DNA of 64,000 nucleotides, taken from assembly GCA_900541585.1 (NCBI GenBank), contig UQKD01000016.1:19391-83390 (forward strand). Direction: 5' to 3'. Shown here in pieces: positions 1 through 8,060 of this stretch. The first letter of the stretch is position 1, and the number at the start of each line of letters is the position of its first letter. Source of the stretch: an uncultured Alistipes sp. (GTDB taxonomy: Bacteria > Bacteroidota > Bacteroidia > Bacteroidales > Rikenellaceae). A model generated the notes under the pieces. The model made no database searches. It was not told the DNA's origin and saw nothing but the letters and a program-made list of their open reading frames with translations. Position numbers and translations under genes: made by a program.

Positions 1-180
1 GGCAATGGCCATCGACCAGGTGAATTTCTCCAGGAAGTTCGTAGTCTCGCGCACACCCATCACCTGGTTCGACGCGCCGAAATTGGCGGCCATGCCGCTC
101 TTGGGGTTCTGCACCAATACCGCCAGGATCACCAGTACGCTCGCAACGAGTATCAGGGCAATGCAAATCGTGTATAACAT
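1..180 (-). CDS. secG: SecG, preprotein translocase subunit (C-terminal part outside window)
   Basis: Sixty codons are visible on the minus strand, starting from the ATG at 178-180 and running off the left edge, so the protein's C-terminal end is missing here. The N-terminus is a hydrophobic segment (about residues 3-20) followed by the SecG hallmark VLVQNPKSGM and a Gly/Ser/Asn-rich loop (FGASNQVMG), then a second stretch that begins the next membrane helix. SecG is the small inner-membrane partner of SecYE that helps SecA-driven protein export. It is the last visible gene of an envelope operon and starts 6 bp after the preceding stop. The QNPK signature makes the call firm. Confidence 0.9.
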   Translation of the reverse strand, partial: MLYTICIALILVASVLVILAVLVQNPKSGMAANFGASNQVMGVRETTNFLEKFTWSMAIA

Positions 181-186
181 ATTACC

Positions 187-681
187 TTAAATTTTAATAT
201 TGTTTTCTATTTTGCCAATAAGTTCGGCAAAGTAAACACTTTTTTCGGGATTTCGCAAACTTAATTTACGATAAATCGCCACGGACTTGTCACGAAGGCC
301 TTGAGCGAGATAGATTTCGGCCAGTTCCTCGGTAACCACCTCGTCGGCGTCGTCCAGTTCGGGCTGCAGGACGACTTCCTCCTCGGGTTCGCCCTCGCCG
401 GCGACAATGCGCAGGTCCTCCTCCTGCAGGAAACGTTCGATGATCTCCTCCGAGGAGAGCTGCGTGAGCGCCGAGGCGTCGACCGCGGCCCTGCGCAGCG
501 AACTCTCGGCCCGCCACGGGGCCATCAGCGCCACCCGCGGGTCGGATTCGCCCGTAAGCCCTTCGCACAGGATGCGCCCCGGGAGAAACCACGGAAAGCG
601 CACCGCGAGGTCCGCGGCTTCGGTCCCGGAAGGCTTCTCCGCCCTGCCGGGAGCCGCAAAGTATGTTTTCAGGTCGGACAT
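187..681 (-). CDS. Small acidic protein with C-terminal TPR-like helices, unknown function
   Basis: This is a 164-residue cytosolic-looking protein without signal peptide or membrane span. The N-terminal half contains a FPWF motif and basic positions; the middle is strongly acidic (EGEPEEEVVLQPELDD). The last 45 residues (ELAEIYLAQGLRDKSVAIYR) look like one tetratricopeptide repeat, typically a protein-docking element. It lies 12 bp after lptE and 6 bp before secG, so it is probably co-transcribed with envelope-biogenesis genes. The same neighbourhood is common in Bacteroidota (recalled, not checked). No enzymatic motif is visible and I assign no function. Confidence 0.75.
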   Translation of the reverse strand: MSDLKTYFAAPGRAEKPSGTEAADLAVRFPWFLPGRILCEGLTGESDPRVALMAPWRAESSLRRAAVDASALTQLSSEEIIERFLQEEDLRIVAGEGEPEEEVVLQPELDDADEVVTEELAEIYLAQGLRDKSVAIYRKLSLRNPEKSVYFAELIGKIENNIKI

Positions 682-693
682 CGCGCGTCGGGA

Positions 694-1203
694 TTACCAG
701 TTGGAGGCCGCGGCCTGGAAAATGTCGGTCACGATCTTGTCGACGATCTGCGGAATCAGCTCGCCTTCGACCTCCGTAAGCAGTTTCGTGGAGTCGTAGT
801 CCTCGTAGGCCTGGAAGGTGCGGTTGAACGACATCTTCTCGTCGAGGGCGTTGGTGAAGCGCACCTTGACGGTGATCGTCAGGCGGTTCAGCAGCGCGTA
901 GTCGTCGCTCGACACCGAGGCCGTCGTCGACGTGTAGTTGACGATCTCGCCCTCGAAGGCGAAGTCGCCGCCCTCGTCGACCTGCATCAGGCGCGTGCGG
1001 CGCGTGAACATGTCGACCAGCGCCTCGGTGAGCGTCGAACTCAAAATCGGCGAAACCATCGTGGCGTTATTGGGGAAGTAGGCCACCGAAAAGGTCTTGG
1101 CATCGGGCGGAATCGAGGCGCCCGACAGCGAATATTTGATGGACACCCCGCAGCCCGTTAGGAGCGCGGCGCAAAGGCCCAGTATCGTAAGTCTGATCTT
1201 CAT
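694..1203 (-). CDS. lptE: LptE-family lipoprotein (LPS transport to the outer membrane)
   Basis: 169 residues with a signal peptide ending in lipobox LLTGC (Cys18), so it is a lipoprotein. The body has the compact alpha/beta pattern of the Bacteroidota LptE family: the start VSIKYSLSGASIPPDAKTFSVAYF, of which only the central part is typical, then a predicted helix STLTEALVDMFTRR and a beta-rich second half. LptE plugs LptD in the outer membrane and helps deliver lipopolysaccharide to the cell surface. It sits 3 bp after the sigma-54 activator gene and upstream of the acidic TPR protein and secG. The residue after Cys18 is Gly, with no acidic surface-export tag, which fits a periplasm-facing lipoprotein. 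Confidence 0.85.
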   Translation of the reverse strand: MKIRLTILGLCAALLTGCGVSIKYSLSGASIPPDAKTFSVAYFPNNATMVSPILSSTLTEALVDMFTRRTRLMQVDEGGDFAFEGEIVNYTSTTASVSSDDYALLNRLTITVKVRFTNALDEKMSFNRTFQAYEDYDSTKLLTEVEGELIPQIVDKIVTDIFQAAASNW

Positions 1204-1206
1204 AAG

Positions 1207-2427
1207 CTAAATTTCCTCTATACCTAACTCCTTTATCTTGCGGTATAGTGTGCGCTCCGACATGAAAAGTTCGGCAGCAGCCTCGCGGCGGCGGCCGTTG
1301 TTGCGGCGCAGGGCGCGGACGATCTGCTCGCGCTGCATGTCGGCTTTGGTCATCTCGCGGGGCGGCTCGTCGGTCACCTCCTCGCTCTCGGCGTAGACCG
1401 GGGGCTGGGGATAGGCCGCGACGGCCGGAACGTAGCTGCTCTGCGCCGTGGTCGGCAGCAGGGCCTTGACGTCATGGACCGGCTCGGGGCACGGCACGCC
1501 GCCTTTCGCCAGTTCGGAGATCATCCGCTTGAGGTCGTTGATGTCGGCGCGCATGTCGAACAGCACCTTGTAGAGCAGTTCGCGCTCGGTCGACATCGTG
1601 TCGTCCATGCGCATCGCCCCGGCGTGCATCGGCGCGCCTCCGCCCTGCGGGGGCAGGTATTTCGCCAGCACCTCGGAGGTGATCACCCGGGTCTGCTCGA
1701 TGGCCGAAATCTGCTCGGCGACGTTCTTCAGCTGGCGGATGTTGCCCCGCCAGTAGTAGCTCTTCAGCATCTCGCGGGCCGCGTCGTCGAGCGTCACGGC
1801 GGGCATGCGGTACTGCACGGCCACGTCGGCGGCGAACTTGCGGAACAGCAGCGGAATGTCCTCCGGACGTTCGCGCAGCGAGGGAACCGTGATGGGGACC
1901 GTCCCCAGGCGGTAATAAAGGTCCTCGCGGAAACGCCCCTGGGCGATGGCCTCCTGGAGGTTCATGTTCGTGGCGGCGACCACGCGGACGTTGGTCTTCT
2001 GCACCTTCGACGAACCGACGCGGATAAACTCGCCCGTCTGGAGCACGCGCAGCAGGCGCGCCTGCGTCGGATGCGGCAGTTCGGCCACCTCGTCCAGGAA
2101 GATCGTACCGCCGTCGGCCTCCTCGAAATAGCCCTTGCGGGCCTCCACGGCGCCGGTAAAGGAGCCTTTCTCGTGGCCGAACAACTCGGAGTCGATCGTA
2201 CCCTCGGGAATCGCCGCACAGTTGACGGCGATGTATTTGCTGTGCTTGCGCGCGGAATAGGCGTGGATGACCTGCGGGAAGAACTCCTTGCCCACGCCGC
2301 TCTCGCCCGTGACGAGCACCGTCAGGTCGGTCGGGGCCACACGCAGGGCCACCTCCAGCGCCCTGTCCAGAAGCGGGGAGCTGCCGATGATGCCGAAGCG
2401 TTGTTTTACGGTGGTGATCTCTGTCAT
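1207..2427 (-). CDS. Sigma-54-dependent transcriptional activator without receiver domain
   Basis: 406 residues: an AAA+ domain begins almost at residue 12, so there is no N-terminal receiver, PAS or GAF input domain. Walker A is GESGVGKE (41-48), the sigma-54 contact loop is GSFTGA (88-93, a common variant of GAFTGA), and Walker B is GTIFLDE (107-113). The C-terminus (about 365-406, EQIVRALRRNNGRRREAAAE onward) is a Fis-type helix-turn-helix. It should remodel RpoN-RNA polymerase at its target promoters. The stop of the upstream HU-domain gene abuts this ATG, and lptE follows 3 bp later, which ties it to envelope functions. The input signal is unknown. Confidence 0.9.
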   Translation of the reverse strand: MTEITTVKQRFGIIGSSPLLDRALEVALRVAPTDLTVLVTGESGVGKEFFPQVIHAYSARKHSKYIAVNCAAIPEGTIDSELFGHEKGSFTGAVEARKGYFEEADGGTIFLDEVAELPHPTQARLLRVLQTGEFIRVGSSKVQKTNVRVVAATNMNLQEAIAQGRFREDLYYRLGTVPITVPSLRERPEDIPLLFRKFAADVAVQYRMPAVTLDDAAREMLKSYYWRGNIRQLKNVAEQISAIEQTRVITSEVLAKYLPPQGGGAPMHAGAMRMDDTMSTERELLYKVLFDMRADINDLKRMISELAKGGVPCPEPVHDVKALLPTTAQSSYVPAVAAYPQPPVYAESEEVTDEPPREMTKADMQREQIVRALRRNNGRRREAAAELFMSERTLYRKIKELGIEEI

Positions 2428-3129
2428 TTATTCGGGTTGTTCGGGTTGGGATGCGGCGGACGGGAGCGCAGCCGCCTGCGGAAGTTCGATGTATTCGTTT
2501 TCGGCCTGTTTCTCCCGGGCGTCGCGCCACAGTCCGAAGGCGATGGCCGCCACGGCCAGCACGGCGGCGATCACGGCGATCCAGATGAACCGGTCGGCGC
2601 GGCGGCGCGGCACGCGGTCGACGTAGCGGTAGGCGTCGGTGCTCTTCGGCGGCTTGCCGTAGCGCAGTCCCCGCACCGAGGGATCGGGATTCATCTTCGC
2701 CGAAGCCGACACGCGCGGCTCCGCGAAAGCCGTCTTGACGGCCTTGGCCACCTTCTCGGGTTGCAGCGTCGGGCGCTTCCGGCCGGCCGGTTCTTCCGCG
2801 GGGGATTCCGCCGCGGGACGCGGCTCGTAGACGAAGGCGATGGTGGCATTGGGACCGGGTTTCATCACCCCGAAGCCCTCAAGAGAGTACTCCGAGCCGT
2901 GCTCCACGGCGTGGCGGATCTCGAAAACGAAGCGGTCGATCTCGCCCGCGGCCTCCAGTTCGCCCAGCCCCCCGGCGCGGAGAAGTCCCCGCAGCACGCC
3001 GTCGTCGCGTTTGAGCAGTTCCGAAAAGACGACGCTCCGGCCCGGCTCCTTGACGATGAACGTTCCGAGTTGGGGTACGACGAGCCGCTTGTGCGACTCC
3101 AGATATTGTGTCAGGGTATGAATCAGCAC
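2428..3129 (-). CDS. HU-CCDC81 domain membrane protein lacking a SPOR domain
   Basis: The proposed start is the GTG at 3127-3129, preceded by AAAGGA 8 bp upstream. An in-frame TTG at 3207 would add 26 unconvincing residues. The N-terminus (LIHTLTQYLESHKRLVVPQL and on to about residue 125) matches the Bacteroidota HU-CCDC81 tandem domains, related to HU DNA-binding proteins. A proline/charged linker leads to one membrane helix (about residues 181-201, IWIAVIAAVLAVAAIAFGLW) and a tail of only about 30 residues. Family members usually end in a peptidoglycan-binding SPOR domain; here it is absent. It is the first gene of the sigma-54/lptE/secG operon and may link nucleoid or septum to the envelope (inference). 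Confidence 0.75.
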   Translation of the reverse strand: MLIHTLTQYLESHKRLVVPQLGTFIVKEPGRSVVFSELLKRDDGVLRGLLRAGGLGELEAAGEIDRFVFEIRHAVEHGSEYSLEGFGVMKPGPNATIAFVYEPRPAAESPAEEPAGRKRPTLQPEKVAKAVKTAFAEPRVSASAKMNPDPSVRGLRYGKPPKSTDAYRYVDRVPRRRADRFIWIAVIAAVLAVAAIAFGLWRDAREKQAENEYIELPQAAALPSAASQPEQPE

Positions 3130-3348
3130 GGTTGAAAATCCTTTAAATCCGGGTTCAAAATTACCCTTTTTCAGCGGAAAAAGCAATATTCCGGAGGGCT
3201 TTTTCAAAATAATCGGGCAAAGTGTTGGTTATCCGAAAAATATTCGCCTATTTTGCATCCCGGTTTTTTCAAAAATCCGGGCGAGCTACTTTCGCCCGAA
3301 AATTGCAAAGTAACCGAGCCGGATTGTAAAAAACTTACCGAACGAGCC

Positions 3349-4743
3349 ATGAAAGACAAGTACATCGACCTGATCGAACAATCGTTCGATTTTCCGCAGG
3401 ATGAGTTCTCCGTCGAGGACAACGAGCTGAATTTCCACGACATTCCGCTGATGGAACTGATCAAACAGTACGGAACTCCGCTCAAAATCACCTACCTGCC
3501 GAAGATCTCCCAGCAGATCAACCGCGCCAAGCGCATGTTCAACGTGGCGATGGCGAAGGTCGACTACAAAGGTTCGTACAATTATTGTTACTGCACCAAG
3601 TCGAGCCACTTCTCGTTCGTGCTGGAGGAGGCCATGAAGAACGACATCCACCTGGAAACCTCGTCGGCCTACGACATCCACATCATCAACGCCCTCTACG
3701 ACGGCGGCATCATCGACAAGGACCGCTACATCATCTGCAACGGATTCAAACGCCCGCAGTACGTCGAGAACATCGCCCAGCTGGTCAACGACGGCTTCTC
3801 GAACACGATCCCCGTGCTGGACAACAAGGAGGAACTGGAGCTGTTCGAGGACTCGTTCACCAAGAAGTGCAAAGTCGGCATCCGCATCGCCTGCGAGGAG
3901 GAGCCCAAGTTCGACTTCTACACCTCGCGGCTGGGAATCCGCTACAACGACATCGTCGATTTCTACAAGGCAAAACTCCGCAACAGCAAGAAATTCCAGC
4001 TCAAGATGCTGCATTTCTTCATCAACACCGGCATCAAGGACACGGCCTACTACTGGAACGAGCTATCGAAGTGCATGAACGTCTACTGCGAGCTGAAGGC
4101 CATCTGTCCCGAGCTGGACAGTCTCAACATCGGCGGCGGTTTCCCGATCAAGAACTCGCTCAACTTCGAATATGACTACGAGTACCTCACCGAGGAGATC
4201 GTGGCCCAGATCAAGAACATCTGCCAGCGCAACGGCGTCGAGGAACCCAATATCTTCACCGAATTCGGCTCGTTCACCGTGGGCGAAAGCGGCGCGGTGC
4301 TCTACTCGATCGTCAACCAGAAGCAGCAGAACGACCGCGAGAACTGGTACATGATCGACTCGTCGTTCATCACCACCCTGCCCGACACATGGGGCATCAA
4401 CCAGCGCTACATCATGCTGGCCGTGAACAACTGGGACAAGGAATACCAGCGCGTGCTGCTCGGCGGGCTGACCTGCGACAGCGAGGATTTCTACAACTCG
4501 GAGTGCCACACCAGCGCCATCTTCCTGCCCAAACTCGAAGCGGGCAACACGCAGTACATCGGATTTTTCCACACGGGAGCCTACCAGGAGTCGCTCGGTG
4601 GCTTCGGCGGCATCCAGCACTGCCTGATCCCCGCGCCCAAGCATGTGATCATCGACCGCGACAAGTCGGACAACGAGTATTACACGCGCCTGTTCGCCAA
4701 GGAGCAGTCCTACCGCTCGATGCTGCGCATACTCGGGTATTGA
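3349..4743 (+). CDS. Fold-type III PLP-dependent decarboxylase, probably arginine decarboxylase
   Basis: 464 residues from the ATG at 3349; an upstream in-frame ATG at 3253 adds residues that look like leader sequence. The Schiff-base lysine is in YNYCYCTKSSHF (Lys84), and the glycine loop binding the PLP phosphate is NIGGGFP. The C-terminal active-site cysteine region is SECHTSAIFLP, and GQ-free GAYQESLGGFGG is near the end. This is the alanine-racemase-like barrel plus beta domain shared by arginine, ornithine and diaminopimelate decarboxylases. The length and N-terminus match the short arginine decarboxylase family of Bacteroidota rather than the 630-residue SpeA type. It would feed agmatine into polyamine synthesis. 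Substrate identity is inferred. It stands alone, ending in a strong terminator. Confidence 0.75.
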   Translation: MKDKYIDLIEQSFDFPQDEFSVEDNELNFHDIPLMELIKQYGTPLKITYLPKISQQINRAKRMFNVAMAKVDYKGSYNYCYCTKSSHFSFVLEEAMKNDIHLETSSAYDIHIINALYDGGIIDKDRYIICNGFKRPQYVENIAQLVNDGFSNTIPVLDNKEELELFEDSFTKKCKVGIRIACEEEPKFDFYTSRLGIRYNDIVDFYKAKLRNSKKFQLKMLHFFINTGIKDTAYYWNELSKCMNVYCELKAICPELDSLNIGGGFPIKNSLNFEYDYEYLTEEIVAQIKNICQRNGVEEPNIFTEFGSFTVGESGAVLYSIVNQKQQNDRENWYMIDSSFITTLPDTWGINQRYIMLAVNNWDKEYQRVLLGGLTCDSEDFYNSECHTSAIFLPKLEAGNTQYIGFFHTGAYQESLGGFGGIQHCLIPAPKHVIIDRDKSDNEYYTRLFAKEQSYRSMLRILGY

Positions 4744-4774
4744 ATCCGAACGTCCCGCCGGGGCGCGTGTTATC

Positions 4775-4816
4775 CACCTAAAAAATCCACCTCTTTCGGG
4801 GTGGATTTTTTAGGTG
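4775..4816. terminator. Bidirectional intrinsic terminator
   Basis: A perfect 17-bp inverted repeat (4775-4791 and 4800-4816) with an 8-nt loop carries an A6 run in the left arm and a T6 run in the right arm. It can end both the decarboxylase gene on the plus strand and the convergent membrane-protein gene at 4830 on the minus strand. Confidence 0.85.
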
Positions 4817-4829
4817 CGTCCCGATCCGG

Positions 4830-5171
4830 TCACGCGTTCAAATAACGCCACACAATCAGCAGGATAGCGACGACAAAATACAAAACGACGACGATATTGC
4901 CCATTACGTTCCGAAACCGGACGGCCCGGACGGACTCCCGGTGCGATCTGTGCCCCAGACGGACACAGGCGATCACATAACCGATCCGGACCGCAATCCC
5001 GACAAAAATCGCCATACAAACGACATCGATGACAAAATCCGCCGCCGCTCCCGGCAGAAACCAACTCATGATGAGCAAAAGAAAACCGGCAGTGACACCC
5101 CAGTCGACCCACGGGTCCCTGCCCAAAGCCTGCAAATATCCGTACCAACGCGGAGTGTCCGTCTCTTTCAT
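4830..5171 (-). CDS. Small inner-membrane protein, three predicted helices, unknown function
   Basis: 113 residues from the ATG at 5169-5171 (MKETDTPRWYGYLQALG). A longer reading would need a GTG at 5228 and adds a charged, non-conserved leader. Predicted membrane helices are WGVTAGFLLLIMSWFLPG, ADFVIDVVCMAIFVGIAVRIG and NVMGNIVVVLYFVVAILLIV, separated by a basic loop (RLGHRSHRESVRAVRFRN). No known family is recognised. It is convergent with the decarboxylase gene and divergent from the outer-membrane barrel gene at 5403. Confidence 0.6.
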   Translation of the reverse strand: MKETDTPRWYGYLQALGRDPWVDWGVTAGFLLLIMSWFLPGAAADFVIDVVCMAIFVGIAVRIGYVIACVRLGHRSHRESVRAVRFRNVMGNIVVVLYFVVAILLIVWRYLNA

Positions 5172-5402
5172 CCCGGATTCCGATTTTAATAATAAGCTGT
5201 TATTCGCTCTCTCGTCCGCCGCCCTCACGCTACAAATATAAAAAAATCAAACCGCATTCGCAACCGCCCGTTCCGAATATATCAAAAAAACAGATAACAC
5301 GCACCACTCCACAGCGCCTTTTCGCGACAATTCGGAGCGAAGCGGTTCCGATTCCGGAAAAAATTCGTAACTTCGGCGTCAAAACGTGAATTTCAGCCTC
5401 AC

Positions 5403-6836
5403 ATGGAAAACAAAATACGGATCTGGATAGCGGCGGTTCTCGCGGTAGCCGTGCTCTTCCTTTCCGGCCAGGCCCGGGCAGAAGGAGTGCCGCCCGGAAC
5501 CGTTCATGCGGACGAAACGGCCACGGGTGCGCCGGACGCCGGACCGGACAGCGCCGCCTACCGCTGCAACTACCTGAACGACCACTATACAAGGGGTTAC
5601 AAGGCCGGTTACCGCGCCGGATTCCGGGACGGACAACAGCGCCGGGAATACCGTCCCGAGCGCCGCTACGCCGACGGATCGGTTGTCCGGACCCGCGACA
5701 CGACCGCTTCCGGACGCCGCTTCATGCACCGCATCGGCGCGGAGTTCCGCCCCGAATACATCTTCCCGACCAACCCCTTCGTCGAAGGCGAGAACCGCGC
5801 CGGACAGCCCATCGACCTCTCCCTCTCGGGACACCTCCGCTACTCGTTCCAATTCCGCCCCGGGTCGATTCCCGACCAGATTTACGGCGGCGCCTACCAG
5901 GGTATCGGGGCCGCCTATTACGACTTCGGAAATCCCGACGAACTGGGCAACCCGATTGCCGTCTACCTGTTCCAGGGCGCGCGCATCGCGCGGATCAGCC
6001 CGCGGCTGTCGTTCAACTACGAGTGGAATTTCGGCCTCTCGTTCGGCTGGAAACCCTACGACGACGCCGTGAACCCCCTCAACAAGATGATGGGGTCGAA
6101 GATGAACGCCTATCTCAACGCCGATTTCTTCCTCGACTGGCGCGTCACGCGCGAGGTGGACTTCACGGCGGGTTTCAGCCTCACGCACTTCTCCAACGGC
6201 AACACCAAATTCCCCAACGCGGGACTCAACGCCGTGGGACTGCGCGCGGGCCTGACCTACAATTTCGGACGGAAGTCGGCCGAAATGGCCCCGCGGACGG
6301 TCTGCCCCGCATTCCCGCGCCATTTCAGCTACGACCTCACGCTGTTCGGCTCGTGGCGGCGCAAGGGCATCGAGGTCGGCGACAAGCAGTATGCCGCGCC
6401 GGATGCCTACACGGTCCTGGGATTCAATTTCGCCTCGATGTATAATTTCGGCTACAAGTTCCGCGCGGGCGTGTCGCTCGACGGCGTGTACGACGGCAGC
6501 GCCAACGTCGCCATCGCCGACCAGATCGTAGAGATGGGCAGTAGCGCCGACCTTGCGGTGGAGAAACCCGGCGTCGACAAGCAGCTGGCGCTCGGCGTCT
6601 CGGCCCGCGCCGAGTTCGTGATGCCCTATTTCAACATCGGGGTCGGCCTGGGAACCAACTTCCTGCACAAGGGCGGCGACCTGAAGGCCTTCTACCAGAT
6701 GCTTACCCTGAAGGTGGCCGTGACGCGCAGTTCCTACGTCCACATCGGTTACAGCCTCCGCGATTTCCACATGCCCAACTTCCTGATGCTGGGCGTCGGC
6801 TACCGCTTCAACAACAAATACCCGCGACACCGCTGA
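5403..6836 (+). CDS. PagL-like acyloxyacyl hydrolase family outer-membrane protein
   Basis: 477 residues with a Sec signal peptide (about 1-26, ending in ARA). The remainder alternates short aromatic-rich strands typical of an outer-membrane barrel and ends in GVGYRF plus a basic tail. The segment THFSNGNTKFPNAGLN (261-276) is the active-site motif of lipid A 3-O-deacylase PagL: His262, Ser264 and the oxyanion Asn272 line up, but the position of the catalytic Glu is Asn276. The family trims acyl chains from lipid A. Residues about 300-477 form a second set of strands beyond the usual 150-residue PagL barrel. Activity is therefore uncertain. It ends in a terminator and is transcribed alone. 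Confidence 0.65.
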   Translation: MENKIRIWIAAVLAVAVLFLSGQARAEGVPPGTVHADETATGAPDAGPDSAAYRCNYLNDHYTRGYKAGYRAGFRDGQQRREYRPERRYADGSVVRTRDTTASGRRFMHRIGAEFRPEYIFPTNPFVEGENRAGQPIDLSLSGHLRYSFQFRPGSIPDQIYGGAYQGIGAAYYDFGNPDELGNPIAVYLFQGARIARISPRLSFNYEWNFGLSFGWKPYDDAVNPLNKMMGSKMNAYLNADFFLDWRVTREVDFTAGFSLTHFSNGNTKFPNAGLNAVGLRAGLTYNFGRKSAEMAPRTVCPAFPRHFSYDLTLFGSWRRKGIEVGDKQYAAPDAYTVLGFNFASMYNFGYKFRAGVSLDGVYDGSANVAIADQIVEMGSSADLAVEKPGVDKQLALGVSARAEFVMPYFNIGVGLGTNFLHKGGDLKAFYQMLTLKVAVTRSSYVHIGYSLRDFHMPNFLMLGVGYRFNNKYPRHR

Positions 6837-6840
6837 CACG

Positions 6841-6870
6841 AAAGAGCCCCGGAACATTCCGGGGCTTTTT
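6841..6870. terminator. Intrinsic terminator
   Basis: A 10-bp stem AGCCCCGGAA/TTCCGGGGCT with a 2-nt apex is followed by T5. It closes the plus-strand barrel gene and lies between two convergent genes. Confidence 0.8.
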
Positions 6871-6889
6871 CAAGACCGGACGGCGTGCG

Positions 6890-7933
6890 TCACACCCCGA
6901 AGAGGAAGACGAAAGGCCTGGCGCTGCGGCGGAATTTCGCCGTGGCGTCGCCTGCGTAGGTCTGCCCGCCGGCAAGCGTGAGGGTGCGCTCGCCGCTGCC
7001 CTTCGAAAAGTCGATCGCCGCCAGGTCGACCCAAAAGGTCTCCATGGCCAGCGTCGGTTCGAAATAGTAGACCCGGTTCTTCTGGTCGCAGACCGTGCGC
7101 CAGCGCGTCGAGGCGATGTGCGGCTTGTCGGGCGTGGAGATGCCGTAGGGAACCGAGACGTTACGCATGACCGACATCACGGCCGGCACGGCGATCTTCG
7201 GGTCGGAGGTCTGCTCGACGGCGTTGATGTAGAACGACGCCCGCACGAAGCGGTCCGGAGCGCGGTTGGTCCCCGGCAGCATCGTCAGGCCGCCGATTTG
7301 CTGCCAGTAGCCGAGGATTGCCAGCTGATCGTCGTAGAAGGGCGAATTGGTCATCACCTGGTACTGCCGTCCGTGGTGGATTTCCAGTTTGCCGTCGCGG
7401 TACTCGAAGATCGCGCTGTCGCCCGAAGCGTCGGAAACGGCCAGGTGGAGCCGCGACTGCACGCCGTTGGGCAGGTCGGGAGCGTCGATGCGGAACTTCT
7501 CCTTCGAAAGTTCGGCCACGGCCTCGTCCACGGTGGCGAAATTGTCGAGCACATACTGCGTCCAGATGCTCAGCCCCATAACGGAGCGCGTGTCGCCGGG
7601 GCGTTCGTAAACCGACTCGGGCAGGAACAGCAGGCTGGCGACCAGCCCGGCCTCGTTCATGCCGTCGGCGACGCCGATGTCGTAACCGGCGGCCGAGAGC
7701 GAGCCGTATTTCGAGGTCCAGAAGACGGTGTTGTCCGTATTCGCCCCGCGGCGCTGGGTCCCCCGCGGGAAGATGTAAAGGTTGGTGAGCGGATCTTCGC
7801 GCCAGTCCATCGTGCGGCCCGTGACGGTCATGCCGCCGGGTCCGAGGTAGACGGCGCGGGTGCAGGCTTCGGCCTGCGGAGGGAAGACGGCCAGCGCAGC
7901 GGCGCTCAACATCATCAGGAGGGGTGTTTTCAT
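6890..7933 (-). CDS. Choloylglycine hydrolase-family enzyme (bile salt hydrolase / penicillin V acylase type)
   Basis: 347 residues. A signal peptide of 23 residues ends in AEA directly before Cys24; cleavage exposes the N-terminal nucleophile cysteine used by this Ntn-hydrolase family. Other family motifs are GRTMDW (Asp-Trp after the nucleophile), GMNEAGL, MTNSPFYDDQL (Asn of the oxyanion site) and VPYGISTPDKP followed by TRWRTV (Arg). These enzymes cleave amide bonds of taurine- or glycine-conjugated bile acids, or of penicillin V-like substrates, in the periplasm. The layout resembles Gram-negative gut enzymes from Bacteroides. Substrate preference cannot be told from sequence. It is monocistronic, convergent with the barrel gene. 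Confidence 0.85.
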   Translation of the reverse strand: MKTPLLMMLSAAALAVFPPQAEACTRAVYLGPGGMTVTGRTMDWREDPLTNLYIFPRGTQRRGANTDNTVFWTSKYGSLSAAGYDIGVADGMNEAGLVASLLFLPESVYERPGDTRSVMGLSIWTQYVLDNFATVDEAVAELSKEKFRIDAPDLPNGVQSRLHLAVSDASGDSAIFEYRDGKLEIHHGRQYQVMTNSPFYDDQLAILGYWQQIGGLTMLPGTNRAPDRFVRASFYINAVEQTSDPKIAVPAVMSVMRNVSVPYGISTPDKPHIASTRWRTVCDQKNRVYYFEPTLAMETFWVDLAAIDFSKGSGERTLTLAGGQTYAGDATAKFRRSARPFVFLFGV

Positions 7934-8060
7934 AGGCTACGAAAATTTAGAATTACACGCGTCATGCTTCAAATCGGGTGCTAAACCGGTATTTCCGGAA
8001 AAATAAATTTGATCTTTCGCGCAGTTTGCCTTATCTTTACGGGAAATTGACTTTCCCGAC

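Noticed and set aside
3130..3207. N-terminal extension of the HU-domain protein from a TTG at 3207
   Set aside because: The GTG at 3129 has a good ribosome binding site and gives the family-like N-terminus.
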